Below, one piece after another: positions 21,120 to 32,681 of a DNA stretch of 64,000 bases (position 1 is its first letter; each line of letters starts with the position of its first letter). The stretch comes from Terfezia claveryi (lineage: Eukaryota; Ascomycota; Pezizomycetes; Pezizales; Pezizaceae): assembly GCA_015179025.1 (NCBI GenBank), contig WHUX01000047.1:124001-188000 (forward strand), read 5' to 3'. Under the pieces are notes generated by a model. The model worked only from the letters and a program-made list of their open reading frames with translations, was not told the origin of the DNA and did no database searches. Made by a program: the position numbers and the translations under genes.

Positions 21120-23330
21120 CTTCTCTCCGATCATGCTGACCACCTTTCGGATTCTTCACATCTTTTCTTTCTCGCTCTTCCTCGTGCCAACCAGACTACT
21201 CTTCCTCATGCACTTCACAAGGACTAACAGGTATGTGACTTGATTTATCCTGGTTGTTTTGTTTTCTCCTTCGTGCGTTTGCCTAACTGACTCCGAGTGT
21301 TTGTAGGTGTCTATAGACCAAGACTTCGACTGGACTAACAGCAAGCCAGACTGGACTAACAGGTGTATTCAACTCGAATACTCTTTCTATACCTCTTACT
21401 AACTTGTGTGTTTTAGGTGATTAATAGGTCGAAAGCTTCGACTAGACTAACAGGTCTGTTCAACTCCAATGCTCATTTCTATTATAGACCTCTTACTAAC
21501 TGGTATGTTTTAGGTGTCTTGAATAGGTCGAAAGCTTTTACTAGATTAACAGGTACGTCATTAACTCGAACGCCATTTCTTCTTCCTCTGCCTCTTACTA
21601 ACTTCTTATATTTATAGGTGTACAATTAGGTCAGTCTCCTCTTCAAACTCCAGCTTGCTGGAATCCTCTTCGGAGAATTACGGAGAAGCCCCGGTAAAGC
21701 CGTAACGAAAAACCTATAGATGCTATAGACTAAGAGGTCTGTTCAATTCAAATGCTCTTCTCTATACCACCTCTTACTAACTCGTGTGTTTTTAGGTGTC
21801 TTAGATAGGTCGAAATAACTAGACTACCAGCTACTAATTAACTCGAATGCCCTTTCTTCTTTCTCTCATTTTATTAACTTCTCATATGTGTAGGGGTACA
21901 ATTAGGTCAGAGTCCCCTTCAACTCCAGCTTGCTGGAATCCTCTTCTGAGAATTACGGAGAAGCCCGGTAAATCTATAACGAAAAACCTATAGATGCTAT
22001 AGATGCTATAGACTAATATGTCTGTTCAACTCGAATGCTCTGTTCTATACCTCTTACTAACAATGTGTGTTTATAGGTTCTATAGACTAAGACTTCGACT
22101 TGACTAACAGCAAGCCAGACTGGACTAATAGGTCTCTTCAACTCGAATACTCTTTTCTATAGCTCTTACTAATTTCTGTGTTTTAGGTGTCTTTGATAGG
22201 TTGAGAACTTCGACTGGACTAACAGGTACGTTATTAACTCGAACGCCCTTTCTTCTTCCTCTACCTCTACTAACTGCTTATATCTCTAGGTGTCCAATTA
22301 GGTCAGTCTCCTCTCAAACTCCAGCTTGCTGGAATCCTCTTCGGAGAATTACAGAGAAGCTCTCGGGTAAAGCTGTAAAACCGGTACACAGATCTACCCC
22401 ATTCTCAGAAGTTCTTTAGACATTTTTGTGCTCTTAAAACTTATCCTATGGGCCCCACTGAACTCGAGCAGGCGTAAGGTTGTGACTAAAGAATGGAGAT
22501 CAGTACGGTGCGCTGCGTTGCTGAATCCTCTGAAACGTTGGGAATTACCGAGAAGCCAGGTAGAGCCGTAATTAAAACGGTGAATTTTTTGTTTGATCTT
22601 AATGCTGCTTGCATACCCTGAACTTTGAAGACTAGGTTGAATTGGAATTTCTCGAAAGAGGAATTATGAAGAACCCTTCGGTGTAAAACTCCTGAATATC
22701 TGGTGCCGAGGTTTGACCTTTTCGCTCTTAGACCTCTTTGTGTTTCTCTCCTACCCTTTAGGATTCTACTGGGTTCCAAGATGGCGTGAAGTTGTGTGTA
22801 GAGAGCGTATGAAAAGGATGAATCTGTATGGCTACTAGACATGCTGGAATCCCTGATTAACGTTGGGGAATTACGGAAAGCCGTAATAAAAACGCTCTTT
22901 CTGATTCTCTTGTGTTACATTACCTTTAGCTCCCTTCTTCGTTCCAGCACGAGATACTATTCCTATTCTCACTATCATTCCCAATACCTGAAGTTTTCTT
23001 TAATGGTTTAGTTGAATTTTGTTGCGGCGAACTCCAGGGTTGAGCTCGTCACGGGAATTTACCTTCTTCACCCTCTTTTAATTGCTAGAACTTCCTTTCG
23101 ATTCATTTTCATGATGTATACTTATTCACTTAAAGCCGTAAAACCCCAGGGATGTTTAGTACATAGGTTTGTCCTTTTTTTGAAAGTTCTCTGGTCCTCT
23201 TTCTTCTTCTCTTACCCTATAGGGGGCCACTGAGTTCGGAGAGTGCATGAATTGCGTGTGGAGAGGAGAATACAAAAGGGCCTGAGAATGAATGGAGAAG
23301 CCAGGGAAGGCCGTAATTAAAACGGGGATA
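21120..23330 (+). ncRNA. Tandem mini-exon/hairpin array, probable spliced non-coding RNA
   Basis: Predicted introns, all plus strand: 21231-21306, 21363-21416, 21454-21513, 21553-21617, 21737-21795, 22020-22076, 22132-22186, 22226-22289. A ninth, at 21831-21893, has lost its GT. Seven have TACTAAC or TACTAAT before a YAG acceptor. The blocks between are 35-126 nt, and many end in ACTAACAG. Two intron types and two exon types alternate, forming about three higher-order units (starting near 21307, 21737, 22077). The long exons carry a hairpin with TTACGG/CCGTAA arms: 21678-21705, a decayed one at 21953, and TTACAG/CTGTAA at 22349-22378. Diverged hairpins follow at 22544, 22870-22887 and 23300, in weaker repeats lacking clear introns. 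Reading frames are not conserved between units. I recognise no known RNA family. Confidence 0.55.
22870..22887 (+). repeat. Perfect 7-bp stem hairpin of the array family
   Basis: ATTACGG, a 4-nt loop AAAG, then CCGTAAT. This is the shortest-looped member of the repeated hairpin. It is followed, as in the other distal members, by an AAAACG-type tail. Confidence 0.7.
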
Positions 23331-24978
23331 GTTTTGTGGTTTGAAGTTTTTATTAGACTTTTTATGTGTTACAGTAGTTTATTATGCATTACTTCACATC
23401 GAGAAGTTGTGAAGATATAGTCTGGTTGGCACAAGCCGCTCGTAGAGCGTGAAGATAACTAGCTGTGTACACCCAAAAGTACTTATGAGTTATCCTATTG
23501 TGATATATCCTTCACACGAGCCCTTGAACCCGACAACGATGGCCACAACTGCCAATACTATGATCGCCCCGTGCTATATGTGTTCGTGGCAACCGGCTGG
23601 CAAATTTGATACAAATTAAATTAAGTAATCCTAGCTGCATATTGTCAATTCTGATTCCTCCACTCTGCTGGGGTGCCTTTCACCACAACAAAATCGGGGG
23701 AAGGCGGAGGGACCAGCGATGGGAATGCACTAATAGTCCCCCGAAGCGTTAGTGATGCTATTCCGAACGCCTTGGTTATAGGCACAAGTTTACTTTCCAG
23801 CCCCGACCGTAAGCTTAAGGGCTTATATCGAGAAAGGGTTATATAAATTGTGATACGGCGGGATGCAGGTGCTTCGTTCTCAGTCGTTTGTGAAGTAATT
23901 GCAATACTAATTATTCAATCCTCAATATCCTCACCTCCATCATTGACAACTTCAGCGTGCAACCAGACCAGACTTTAACCACCTAGGCCTCATGACAGCC
24001 GAACTACAAGGCATGGACAATGCCTACGCAATCAGAATGCAAGCATGTTGAACGCAAATTTGCGCTGATAGTTAACGTAGATAGTTTGTTACTCATGTAG
24101 GTAGATTTGTATAGCCATGCGGCGCGTACAGTTCACGTCGCTTTGTCAATCGGTCAGAACAGTCACAAGCTGTGTCTGAAGGGCTGAAAGATATTCAATG
24201 ACTTTCCTTCCACCTCATCGCTGTGACTTCCTCGGAACATATTAAGCCCCGCTTAGAGGGCCCTTTCGACCTTCCATCTTCTATCCTTAGAGCTCTGGCT
24301 AATGGAATGAACAGGCAAGCCAGCTTCATACATGGCTACCCACTCAGTAGGATGTGGAGGTGTCACTGCAAGTACCACAGTACCGTTTTCGTGCAGCGAA
24401 CCACAAAATTATCGTTTTGAACTGTCTCCTCCTGTTTCTTGGGACTCTAATAATCCATTGCTTATCAACAATTCCTTGTTTTTGGCATGTTAGTTAACCC
24501 ATGAGGATTTCCAGTTTGCGGCGCCAGGTATTGATTTGACGAGTTTCGTTAGAGTAATGACTCTTCTCCATTCCATAAAACCATAAAACCATAAAACCAC
24601 CACTAGTACTCTCAGGAACAGTAAACTTCCTCCGGGACAGCATCACCTACCACCATCCGTTGCAGCCAAACTACACACATTGAGCCACACAGTGTTGTGA
24701 AAGGAGATGATGGTATCCAATTCAAAGTTCAAGTAGTCAATAAAACTTGAGCTTACTACAGAAAGGCGGTTGGTGATTGAGATGGAAGGATGTTAACCTC
24801 TAGAGACCATGTCACAGCTGAGGTGCCATCATAACTAGTACTTGCTATAACCATTTGTATGTACGGAGATCACATTGAAGATAAATATATAGATATACCG
24901 CTGAAGAAATCCCCATGTGAATCTTGACAACTGGCTTCATCGGTGTACTAACGCCGTATAGTACTTGTCTATATGGAA
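23331..24978. other. Gene-free repeat-rich stretch
   Basis: No recognisable gene. It contains the candidate element at 23418-23974, a TATATAAA-like sequence near 23841 and (CCATAAAA)x3 at about 24576-24599. Confidence 0.45.
23418..23974. mobile_element. Candidate TIR element (TAGTCTGGTTGGCAC termini)
   Basis: TAGTCTGGTTGGCAC at 23418-23432 faces GTGCAACCAGACCAGACTTTA at 23957-23974. The inner sequence has no frame. The pairing could be fortuitous because this terminus motif is common in the window; the right end also carries a 5-bp expansion. Confidence 0.35.
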
Positions 24979-26566
24979 TATATATGTTCTGGGCCGTTAT
25001 GGAATTAAAATTTTGGTCAAAATTTTTCCAATGCCACGGCGACTTCTACCATACCGCAACGGTTCTACAATACTACAGCGACACGCCAATTTCACACGTA
25101 CTAAATACCGAATAGAAGTATATCCAATATTACAGTTACCTTAGAGCAAGTTACTTAATTAAACAAAGAACAAAGGGATAGAGCGCAAGTAACTGAACAA
25201 CATGAGGGGGATAAAAAAGAGCTTCGCTTGCTCAACCCTCAACTCAATCAATCCATCAATTGCTGAACCTTCTTTAAAAGAAAGATTCACACAAATGCTT
25301 GGAGTGTGGTAGAAGATTTGTATTCCCTGAAAATACTAATTGCCGAGAATTGCGGCTCATTTGCAGCTGGTACATATTCCTACAAACATATGAACTCCAG
25401 ACATATATCACAGTTCGGAATAATATGGAGGAGTCCCGTAGTCTCGATCAGACCCTCGTAGAGGGAGTTCCGTACTTATACGAAGAGCTAGTCTGGTTGC
25501 ACTAACGAAGAGCAACGTTGAGCCTTCCGGGGGGTTGCGCTACGTTGAGCCAAATATGACTATTACCGGCACAGGCATAGCGTACTATTAGCTGTACAAC
25601 CAAGCAGGTACCAGGATTGCCAATCTACAGACCATTCCTGTACCCTGGTAATAGTGAAACTAATCGGTATAACGATTTATTGAGGAGAATACCGCGCCTA
25701 ATAAATTAAATCATAGCCCTAATCTAACTACAAAATAAATGGAAGCCAAGGGGCTAACTTGGCGACGCTACACTAGACAGGAATAGGGAACTAGACGAGG
25801 ACAAGGAGAGGGATAAGGGAAAACACGGGGAACATACTTGATGTACGGTAATACAATACGAGAATTCCTCCAATATCAATTCTCCAGGCCGCCATCCTTG
25901 AACCTGTCGAGCTTGACACATCTGCCATTTTTCTAAGGCAGTATGCCCATATTTGCGGTGAGGAAGCATGTTGCAATATTATCGAGCTGAAGTAGGGAAA
26001 ACACAAATTGACTACGTCTTATCTTTTTTACTCCGCACTTCCGCAGGCACGTGACATCTTGTTATATGGCTATAACGAAGGAAAGCATCTTGGCATTCGT
26101 TATAGCCAGGTTTGCTTCTGGCATACCCGACCCGCCGGCTAAGCGGGGTTGATCATCCTAGAGCACATCCTCTCTCGTACAGCATTCTACAGTACAATAT
26201 TCTAGAGGATAACATCCATAATACACACATACATAGGATTGAAAATAATGCAGTATTGCTAATGAAACTGTCAAAATATATGCTATGTGGCACTTGTGAT
26301 ATGCCAATATCTGTGCCAGCCGTAAGCGTATTAAGGATGTTGGACTAAGATTCCAAAATTTTTTGTCTGCGGCAACCTATTCACCACCTACTTACGCACA
26401 TATCAGACTCCTCATAGCTAAGTCTCTTTATTCGGTGTTTAATCACTTGCGCTATCTGCTTTCATATATATGCTTGGAGTGCGTATATAGCCCTGCAATT
26501 CCGCAAGTGCCCAGGCCGTTCCGGAATGGCCCGGTTAATTCCGCAACGGACCAGAACATATATATG
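24979..26566. mobile_element. Candidate element with ATATATGTTCTGG termini
   Basis: The outer motif ATATATATGTTCTGGGCCGT at about 24979 is mirrored by ACGGACCAGAACATATATAT at about 26547-26566. Inner similarity is limited to GGAATTA/TAATTCC blocks. It encloses about 1.5 kb with no recognisable gene, including a TAGTCTGGTTGCAC motif (25489-25502) and a 13-bp inverted repeat, TGGCTATAACGAA, at 26065-26107. Confidence 0.35.
26065..26107. repeat. 13-bp inverted repeat
   Basis: TGGCTATAACGAA and TTCGTTATAGCCA are perfectly complementary, with about 16 nt between. The TATAACGAA core resembles termini of pogo/Fot1-like elements, but no element body is visible. Confidence 0.6.
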
Positions 26567-26567
26567 T

Positions 26568-27088
26568 AAGCGTACAATATACTATCGGTGTCTAGGCAAA
26601 CCTGGCACCCAGTGATTACGTTTTGTTCTAGCGGTTACACTCTGCAACAGGCTATGAGCCCAGTGCGCATGGAGCACAAGTTCGATTCCCTGAGAGAGTG
26701 CTGGGATAAAAGGAAGGGTATTATGGATATTTACAGTATTATGAACCCCAGCTGCAGTTTGTTGTGAAAGTTTATTTAGCCCTGAGGTGTTTACCACTAA
26801 TTGTTGATTTGATCCCTGTTGTGCGGTTTGGGGGAGCTTATCGGTGTCTAGGCAAACTTGGCACGTTTTGTCCTAGCGGTTACACTCTGCAACAGGTTAG
26901 AGCCCGGTGCGCATGGAGGACAAAGTTTGATTCCCTGAGAGAGATCTGGGATGAAAGGAAGGCTATTATGGTTATTTACAGTAATATGAACCCCAGCTGC
27001 AGTTTGCTATGAAAGTTTATTTAGCTCTGAGGTGTTTACCAGGAGCAGTAATTGTTGATTTCATCCCTGTGTGCGATTTGTGGGGAAG
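26568..27088 (+). repeat. Two tandem ~255-bp repeats with tRNA-like A and B boxes
   Basis: Unit 1 starts about 26570 and unit 2 about 26839. They are roughly 85-90% identical over TATCGGTGTCTAGGCAAAC through the TTTATTTAG..GAGGTGTTTACCA tail. Each has TAGCGGTTACAC (26629-26640 and about 26874), then about 40 nt later AGTTCGATTCC or AGTTTGATTCC (26679 and about 26924). These resemble the A and B boxes of RNA polymerase III tRNA promoters. No cloverleaf with a full acceptor stem can be drawn. A tRNA-derived short element is the likeliest reading. Confidence 0.5.
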
Positions 27089-27294
27089 TGTGAGCGTACA
27101 ATATAACTATCGGTGTATAGGCAAACCTGGCACCCAGTGATCACGTTTTGTCCTAGGTAGTGGTTACTCTCCAACACGCTGCATACCACATAAAATGCAA
27201 CTCTGAGGTTCTGCAGATTTGGAATTTTCTGCTCCTCCTGCAGCCGAAAGGAAACCAAAAGAAATACTTTGGAATACTGTATTGTACGCTCACA
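27089..27294. mobile_element. 206-bp miniature element with 14-bp terminal inverted repeats
   Basis: TGTGAGCGTACAAT at 27089-27102 is perfectly mirrored by ATTGTACGCTCACA at 27281-27294. The first 90 bp match the start of the tandem units at 26568 and an inverted copy at 32401-32490. The same family may therefore exist both as a TIR element and as tandem units. Confidence 0.6.
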
Positions 27295-28473
27295 ATATAT
27301 ACGTGTGGCACGAGACTATACCTGCGGGTGTTCCCCCTAACCAATGTAGGAATAATCGCACTACCCTTTCAGGTAATTAGATTTTCTTTCAGGGACTAGA
27401 AAGAGCCCAAACCTATTTAGTTAGGGTTTAGCTACAAATGCCGCATGCAGGGACGTTTAAAAAAGGTGACGGTATGAGACAAGATGATTCCGGAGAAGAC
27501 TTGTGACCAAATGTATAGAAAAAAGGAAAGAAACAGCAACACCCCCAAAAAAAGGAAATAAGCGCGATTGGGGTTGATGGTACATGCACCAAAGTGTGCT
27601 CGAGACGAGGCTATCACAAATCGAAAGTAAAGCATCAACAGATCGTCATCTCAAGCTCCCTCATGACCGTAACATATAGATAAGTCCCACGGTTACGTTT
27701 CCCCTGCTTCCTTTCATAAGGAATCTGATCCGGAACCGAACGACCTCTCTTCCGAATATTCATCTATCGAGGCAAACCGTGACCGCTGCGGACACTATTG
27801 CAGGTCATCCTAACAATGACATGTACCAAGTGTCTACGGTATGAACATGCTGAACCCTAGAGCCATCTATAGACTACTTGTACTGAGCAAGGTCACCAGC
27901 ATCACCCCACTCTCACCTCCTTCCCCAGGCCTCAGAATGGATTTCCACTGAGTGCCAGGCTCCTGGTCTCCCCGCCGAACCAGGGGTTTGCATGTTGAAA
28001 TCCAATCTTGTGATTGGCCCATAAAGTGATGCAACGGGAAGAACCTTGCTACCTAGAAACCAGGCCCCTAACTCAACTTGATCTCCATAGCCCTGCAAGC
28101 AAGGAATAATTCCAATTGATCCATATTAGCTGGGCGTAGCAAAGCATTGAAAGCCGCATGATTCCTCCACTAAACCCAGGTTAGTATGGATGCACAGGGA
28201 TCCGACCTATTGCAGCACGTCTCTGGCTCTCGTGTTTCCTTCGTCAAACGCTAGCAATCCCACAACTCTCGACATGAAGATGTGCTCGGAATAATACTTC
28301 GAATCAATGATCAGGAGGGGAAGCGTGGGGTAACATACATTGTTATCGATAACAGAGAATATGCCTCATGGAAACCCAATGCATGTGCCCTTTGCGATGG
28401 ATACTTATAGACCTCATATCTGGAATACGAGTCACGAATAAGCCTCGCTGTGAGCTTCTGTTAGCTTTCAAAA
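27295..28473. other. Gene-free stretch upstream of BTA1
   Basis: No gene or strong repeat is seen. It presumably holds the promoter and 5' leader of the plus-strand BTA1 gene; I could not single out a TATA box with confidence. Confidence 0.45.
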
Positions 28474-31378
28474 ATGTTTTCGTTACTTGATGCCTCGGGG
28501 TTGCTCCATCTTTCTCAGCAGAGCACCCATTTTTCTCCGATTGTCATTTCCGCTACAGCCTTTCCCCTCATAATATTTGGCCTTCTCGCAGTGACTATCG
28601 GCAAGCCATACCTCCTCTTCTTCTACAACTGCTTCATCAAACCACATGCCAAATCCAGTGCGACTGGAACGCAGCAGGATGCTCTCGAGAGCTTCTATCA
28701 GGGCCAAGCAGCTGTGTATGATGCCACCCGAGGGACACTCCTTCGGGGGAGAATTGAGATGCTCAAGCTCGCCTCTGCCCAATTAAAGTTCAAAGCCGAG
28801 CAAGAGGAACGAGCTGGTACAAAGCGGGAGCGGACATGGATCTGGGTCGATGTATAATTCTCCGATAGACCTGTCTCTTTATCTTAGACTGCTGACTTTA
28901 TTACCCTTGTAGATTGGAGGGGGAACTGGGTATAATGTTGAGAAGCTGAATGAAATTCTGCCAATCGAAGAATACTTTTCGTCCATCTACGTCGTCGACC
29001 TCAGTCCAAGCTTGTTGGCCATTGCACGAAAGCGCTTTGAGGCCTTGGGCTTGGACCACATCGTGAAGGTGGTATGTATGGATGTCAGGAAATTCAGGAT
29101 AGAAGATTTTGAAGCTTCAAAAGCTGGTGCAGGCACTGGCGTGGACTGGATCACCATGAGCTACAGCTTGAGCATGATCCCAGAGTGAGCTTTTCTCTAC
29201 TTGCTTGACCACCGTGCGGGCAGCGTTTCTAAAGCGTATTAGCTTCTATCCCGTGATCGATTCCCTGACAGAGCTTCTCACACCCACCGGTATTATCTCA
29301 GTAGCCGACTTCTATGTCCAATCCAAGACGAATTTTGCATCGAGAACGTACACCGGGGGTCTACAGAACAGGCATGTAAACTGGTTTTCCAGGCTGTTCT
29401 GGAGAACCTGGTTTGAATTCGATAGGGTGAATCTCGACGAGGGGAGACGAGATTATTTGGAATATCGATTTGGTACAGTTTTGAGCATTGACGAGAGGTA
29501 AGCCAGCTCCCGTCTTGCACTTCAGTGAAGAATGTATCTCTATAAATTCATGGGGATAGGCTTCATGACTGCGGGAATTAGAGGGAGTGCGGTGAATTGC
29601 TGAGAATACTGACAGCTTCCAGGAACCGTATCCTCGGCGGCATCCCCTACTACATCTGGGTCGGCTGCACCAAAACTTCCACCACCGCCTCCCATCTCGA
29701 GCAGCTCGACGCATCCTTCACCAACTCCCCATACCTTTCACCCGCCAACTTCCAGAAGCCCTTTTCCTCCCTCACCTCCGCCGCCGCCCTCCAGGAGCAG
29801 CAACTCCGCAGCAAAGGTTTCGAAGCCGCCATCCTTAACCTCTCCACCAACCTTCCCCTCCCCGCCTCCTTCTACCAAAATCACCCCTGGCGCATCTACT
29901 ACAACGAACTCAATCCCCAGCACACCCAATTTAACAACGACTATATCTACGCCTTTACCTGGGAAGACCCCCAGGTCGACCATCGCCTGTTAAAAATATC
30001 CCAAGATGATACTGTCCTCGCAATCACCTCCGCCGGAGACAATATCCTTAGTTACATCCTCGACGGAAACCCGCGGCGTATTCACGCAGTGGACATGAAT
30101 CCTGCCCAGAACCACCTCCTCGAGCTCAAAGTCGCCGCATTCTCTGCAAATCTCTCATATGAAGAGATTTGGTCCCTCTTTGGTGACGGAATCCACAGGA
30201 ATTTCCGTGAACTGCTCCTCACTAAGCTCTCCCCACATTTATCCTCCGGTGCAATCCAATTCTGGCACGACAACTCCTCCCGCTTCACCCGCTCTGGACT
30301 TTATGAAACCGGTGGCTCCAGGATCGCAATAAAAGTTACCCGCTGGCTGTTCCGTCTATTTGGTGTCTCCCGCTACGTCACCCTCCTCTGCAACGCAAAA
30401 ACTCTCAACGAGCAGCGGGAAATCTGGAAAGCAAAACTCCGTCCAGTCATCCTCTCATGGTGGGTCAGCTGGGCTATCATCGGCAATGAGCAGTTCCTTT
30501 GGAGAGCCCTGGGTGTGCCAGGTAACCAACGAGACATGATCTATGCGGACTACTACCGTGACGGTGCTGAAGATCCCACCTCCTTGACCCCCACCAAGCC
30601 GAAACATGATAGCGGAGGAAAGGCAATCTGGGAATATGTAGTCAACACCCTTGACCCCGTCGTAGAAACGACACTCATCGGATCAGATAACTACTTCTAT
30701 GAGGTCTGCCTTCAGGGAAAGTATTCGAAGCGATGCCATCCGACCTACCTCGACCAAACGTCCTATAAAAAGCTCACTCGACCTGATGCACTCTCCGGAG
30801 TACGTATCCACACGGACGGGATTATGGATGTCCTGGATAGGATAAAACCAGGAACACTCACGCTCGCTGTGGTATGTCCCTTCCTCGACCCGGTTGTCTC
30901 TGCATACTTATCTAACCCCTCCAATCTAACCAGGTTATGGATTCCATGGACTGGTTTACTCCCGACCTAACTTCCCAAGACTCCGAAGCCCGCACCCAAA
31001 TCCGCCACCTCAACCGAGCACTCGCGCTTAATGGTCGTGTATTCTTCCGCAGTGCAGGTTTAAAACCATGGTACACTCGCGTCTTCGAACAAACAGGTTT
31101 CGAGTGCCGAAGGGTCGGGACGAGATTGCCAGGGGCATGTATTGATAGGTATGCTTTTTCCTGCCCCATATCTCTTCTGCAGCGGAGTGAGTAACAATTT
31201 GATTCTTATACATACTAGGGTGAATATGTACGCCTCCACATGGATATGTACCAAAGTACAAAACCTTAGGGAGAATGGGAGCGAGTCGCCGGTGTTAGAG
31301 CTTGCGAAGAGTCCTGGTGGGACTTTGAGAACGAGGAGTTCGAGTGGTGGGTCGAGGATGGAGGAGTTGGAGATTTAA
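28474..31378 (+). CDS. BTA1: Betaine lipid (DGTS) synthase, BtaB-BtaA fusion
   Basis: Predicted exons 28474-28851, 28913-29184, 29243-29497, 29623-30871, 30934-31148 and 31219-31378 join in frame to 842 residues. An N-terminal hydrophobic segment (about residues 25-50) suggests membrane association. The first half is an SAM methyltransferase with VDIGGGTG at 125-132, matching the BtaB-type N-methylase. The second half is the BtaA-type 3-amino-3-carboxypropyl transferase (DUF3419), with FTWEDP at 413-418, AITSAGDN and AVDMNPAQ. Together these make diacylglyceryl-N,N,N-trimethylhomoserine from diacylglycerol and SAM. Fungi use this phosphorus-free lipid to replace phosphatidylcholine when phosphate is scarce. 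All splice sites are canonical, so the gene looks intact. A PHO-type promoter would be expected but I did not identify binding sites. Confidence 0.9.
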
Positions 31379-31801
31379 TGATATTATTGTCCAACAGCGT
31401 GTATCATATAGCGTGGTACAGTTTTGACAAGTAAGCACTGCAAAGTCTAATGATTGAAAGTTACTTCATTACTTCTAAGATTAAAACAACACAGTAAATA
31501 CTCATTAGCATACTTTGATGCCTCTGCGAGGACACTTCTGTAATCAAAAACTAGGAGTTTGCCCATGGATCCTGTCGAGTAGCATGCTATTAACCAAGGA
31601 GAATCCAATAGCTTGATACAACTCTGTTGATTTGATGGAGTCACTCTAGAAATCCTTCATCTACCCCTAGATCAAGATTACTTAGCTTGGAGAGTTAGTA
31701 CTCCTATAGAAACCCTATTACTTTTGGTCCTCCTACAGATAGGTATACCTTCCTACTTACCAGCTGGCGCTGGGGGCAGAAGTAAAATAATCAAAAGGTC
31801 G

Positions 31802-31835
31802 TACCTACACTTTCCTGCTTTGGAAAGTGTAGGTA
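31802..31835. repeat. 14-bp perfect hairpin
   Basis: TACCTACACTTTCC is separated by TGCTTT from its exact inverse complement. A stable hairpin in RNA or single-stranded DNA is expected. It lies 420 bp past the BTA1 stop, and I see no direct link to it. Confidence 0.75.
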
Positions 31836-32400
31836 GAAGGGTGACGTGGATACTCTTATATAACGGTATACAGACGGAAAGTCTAAGCCAAAGATGAAGG
31901 ATGAAGAACTTTATTATTGAGAGGGAGATGGTCCAGAGTCTTCGTTCTATTTACATTTATAATTTTCGCCTCATCACTTTAGGACATTTAGAGAGCTATT
32001 GGTTTGGTTGATATACATAATAATGCCCTTCTCCCAGAGAGCTGGGTTCACTCATTATTCTTTTAGGGGTTTCAGCTTCTCTATTTACATCATTATTCTA
32101 TCTACTCTTTCTACTAACATTTCTTCTTTTTACTACTATGAAACTTAGGTATCTCCCCTGTATCACTTTACCTTTTATAAATTTATCATGCCCTCTCTTT
32201 TTTGCTTGACCAAGGTATATTACACTGTAAGTCATATCTTTCTTTAATGACCATGAGGTACCAAAATTGAGGCTAGTAACAGAAGAGGCTTCAGTTTGGA
32301 GCTGACAGATTTAGGAATTAGTGCATATTGCAATTGTGTCCAGTCGATTTCACATTAGTAGGATTTATCCGTAGTGTTAAGAAGCTTGTATTCTCCAGGT

Positions 32401-32490
32401 CTCTCCTATTAGAGAGTGTAACTGCTAGAACAAAACGTGATAACTGGCCTAGACACCGATAGTATATTGTTACGCTCACATCTCCAAGCT
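32401..32490 (-). repeat. Inverted partial copy of the tRNA-box repeat
   Basis: On the minus strand it reads TGTGAGCGTAACAATATACT then ATCGGTGTCTAGGCC, the ACGTTTTGTTCTAGC segment and GTTACACTCT. It matches the first 90 bp of the units at 26568 and 27089. Confidence 0.65.
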
Positions 32491-32681
32491 AAGTTAAAGT
32501 ATTATTTTGCGGGACCTTTAAGGTCACGCTACCGGAAACCCATGACTAAGCTTGCCTATCATGCTATCGCATGGCTGCATACATAATAGTTGGACTTGCA
32601 TAGTCCGGAAGCTTCTTACAACAGCACTGTAATTAAGGGTGGTGTCATGCAACTAAATTAAGGGCTACTATGCATCAAAGT

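Noticed and set aside
19981..22400. CRISPR array
   Set aside because: The repeats here are a minisatellite and splice-signal-bearing units in a eukaryotic genome. Spacers are not unique and no cas genes exist.
26620..26700. A functional tRNA gene
   Set aside because: A- and B-box-like sequences exist, but no 7-bp acceptor stem or anticodon arm can be formed. The sequence is tandemly repeated with a long tail.
29361..29983. Minus-strand frames with Gly/Val-rich proteins opposite BTA1
   Set aside because: Compositionally biased antisense of a coding exon; the plus strand is unambiguous.
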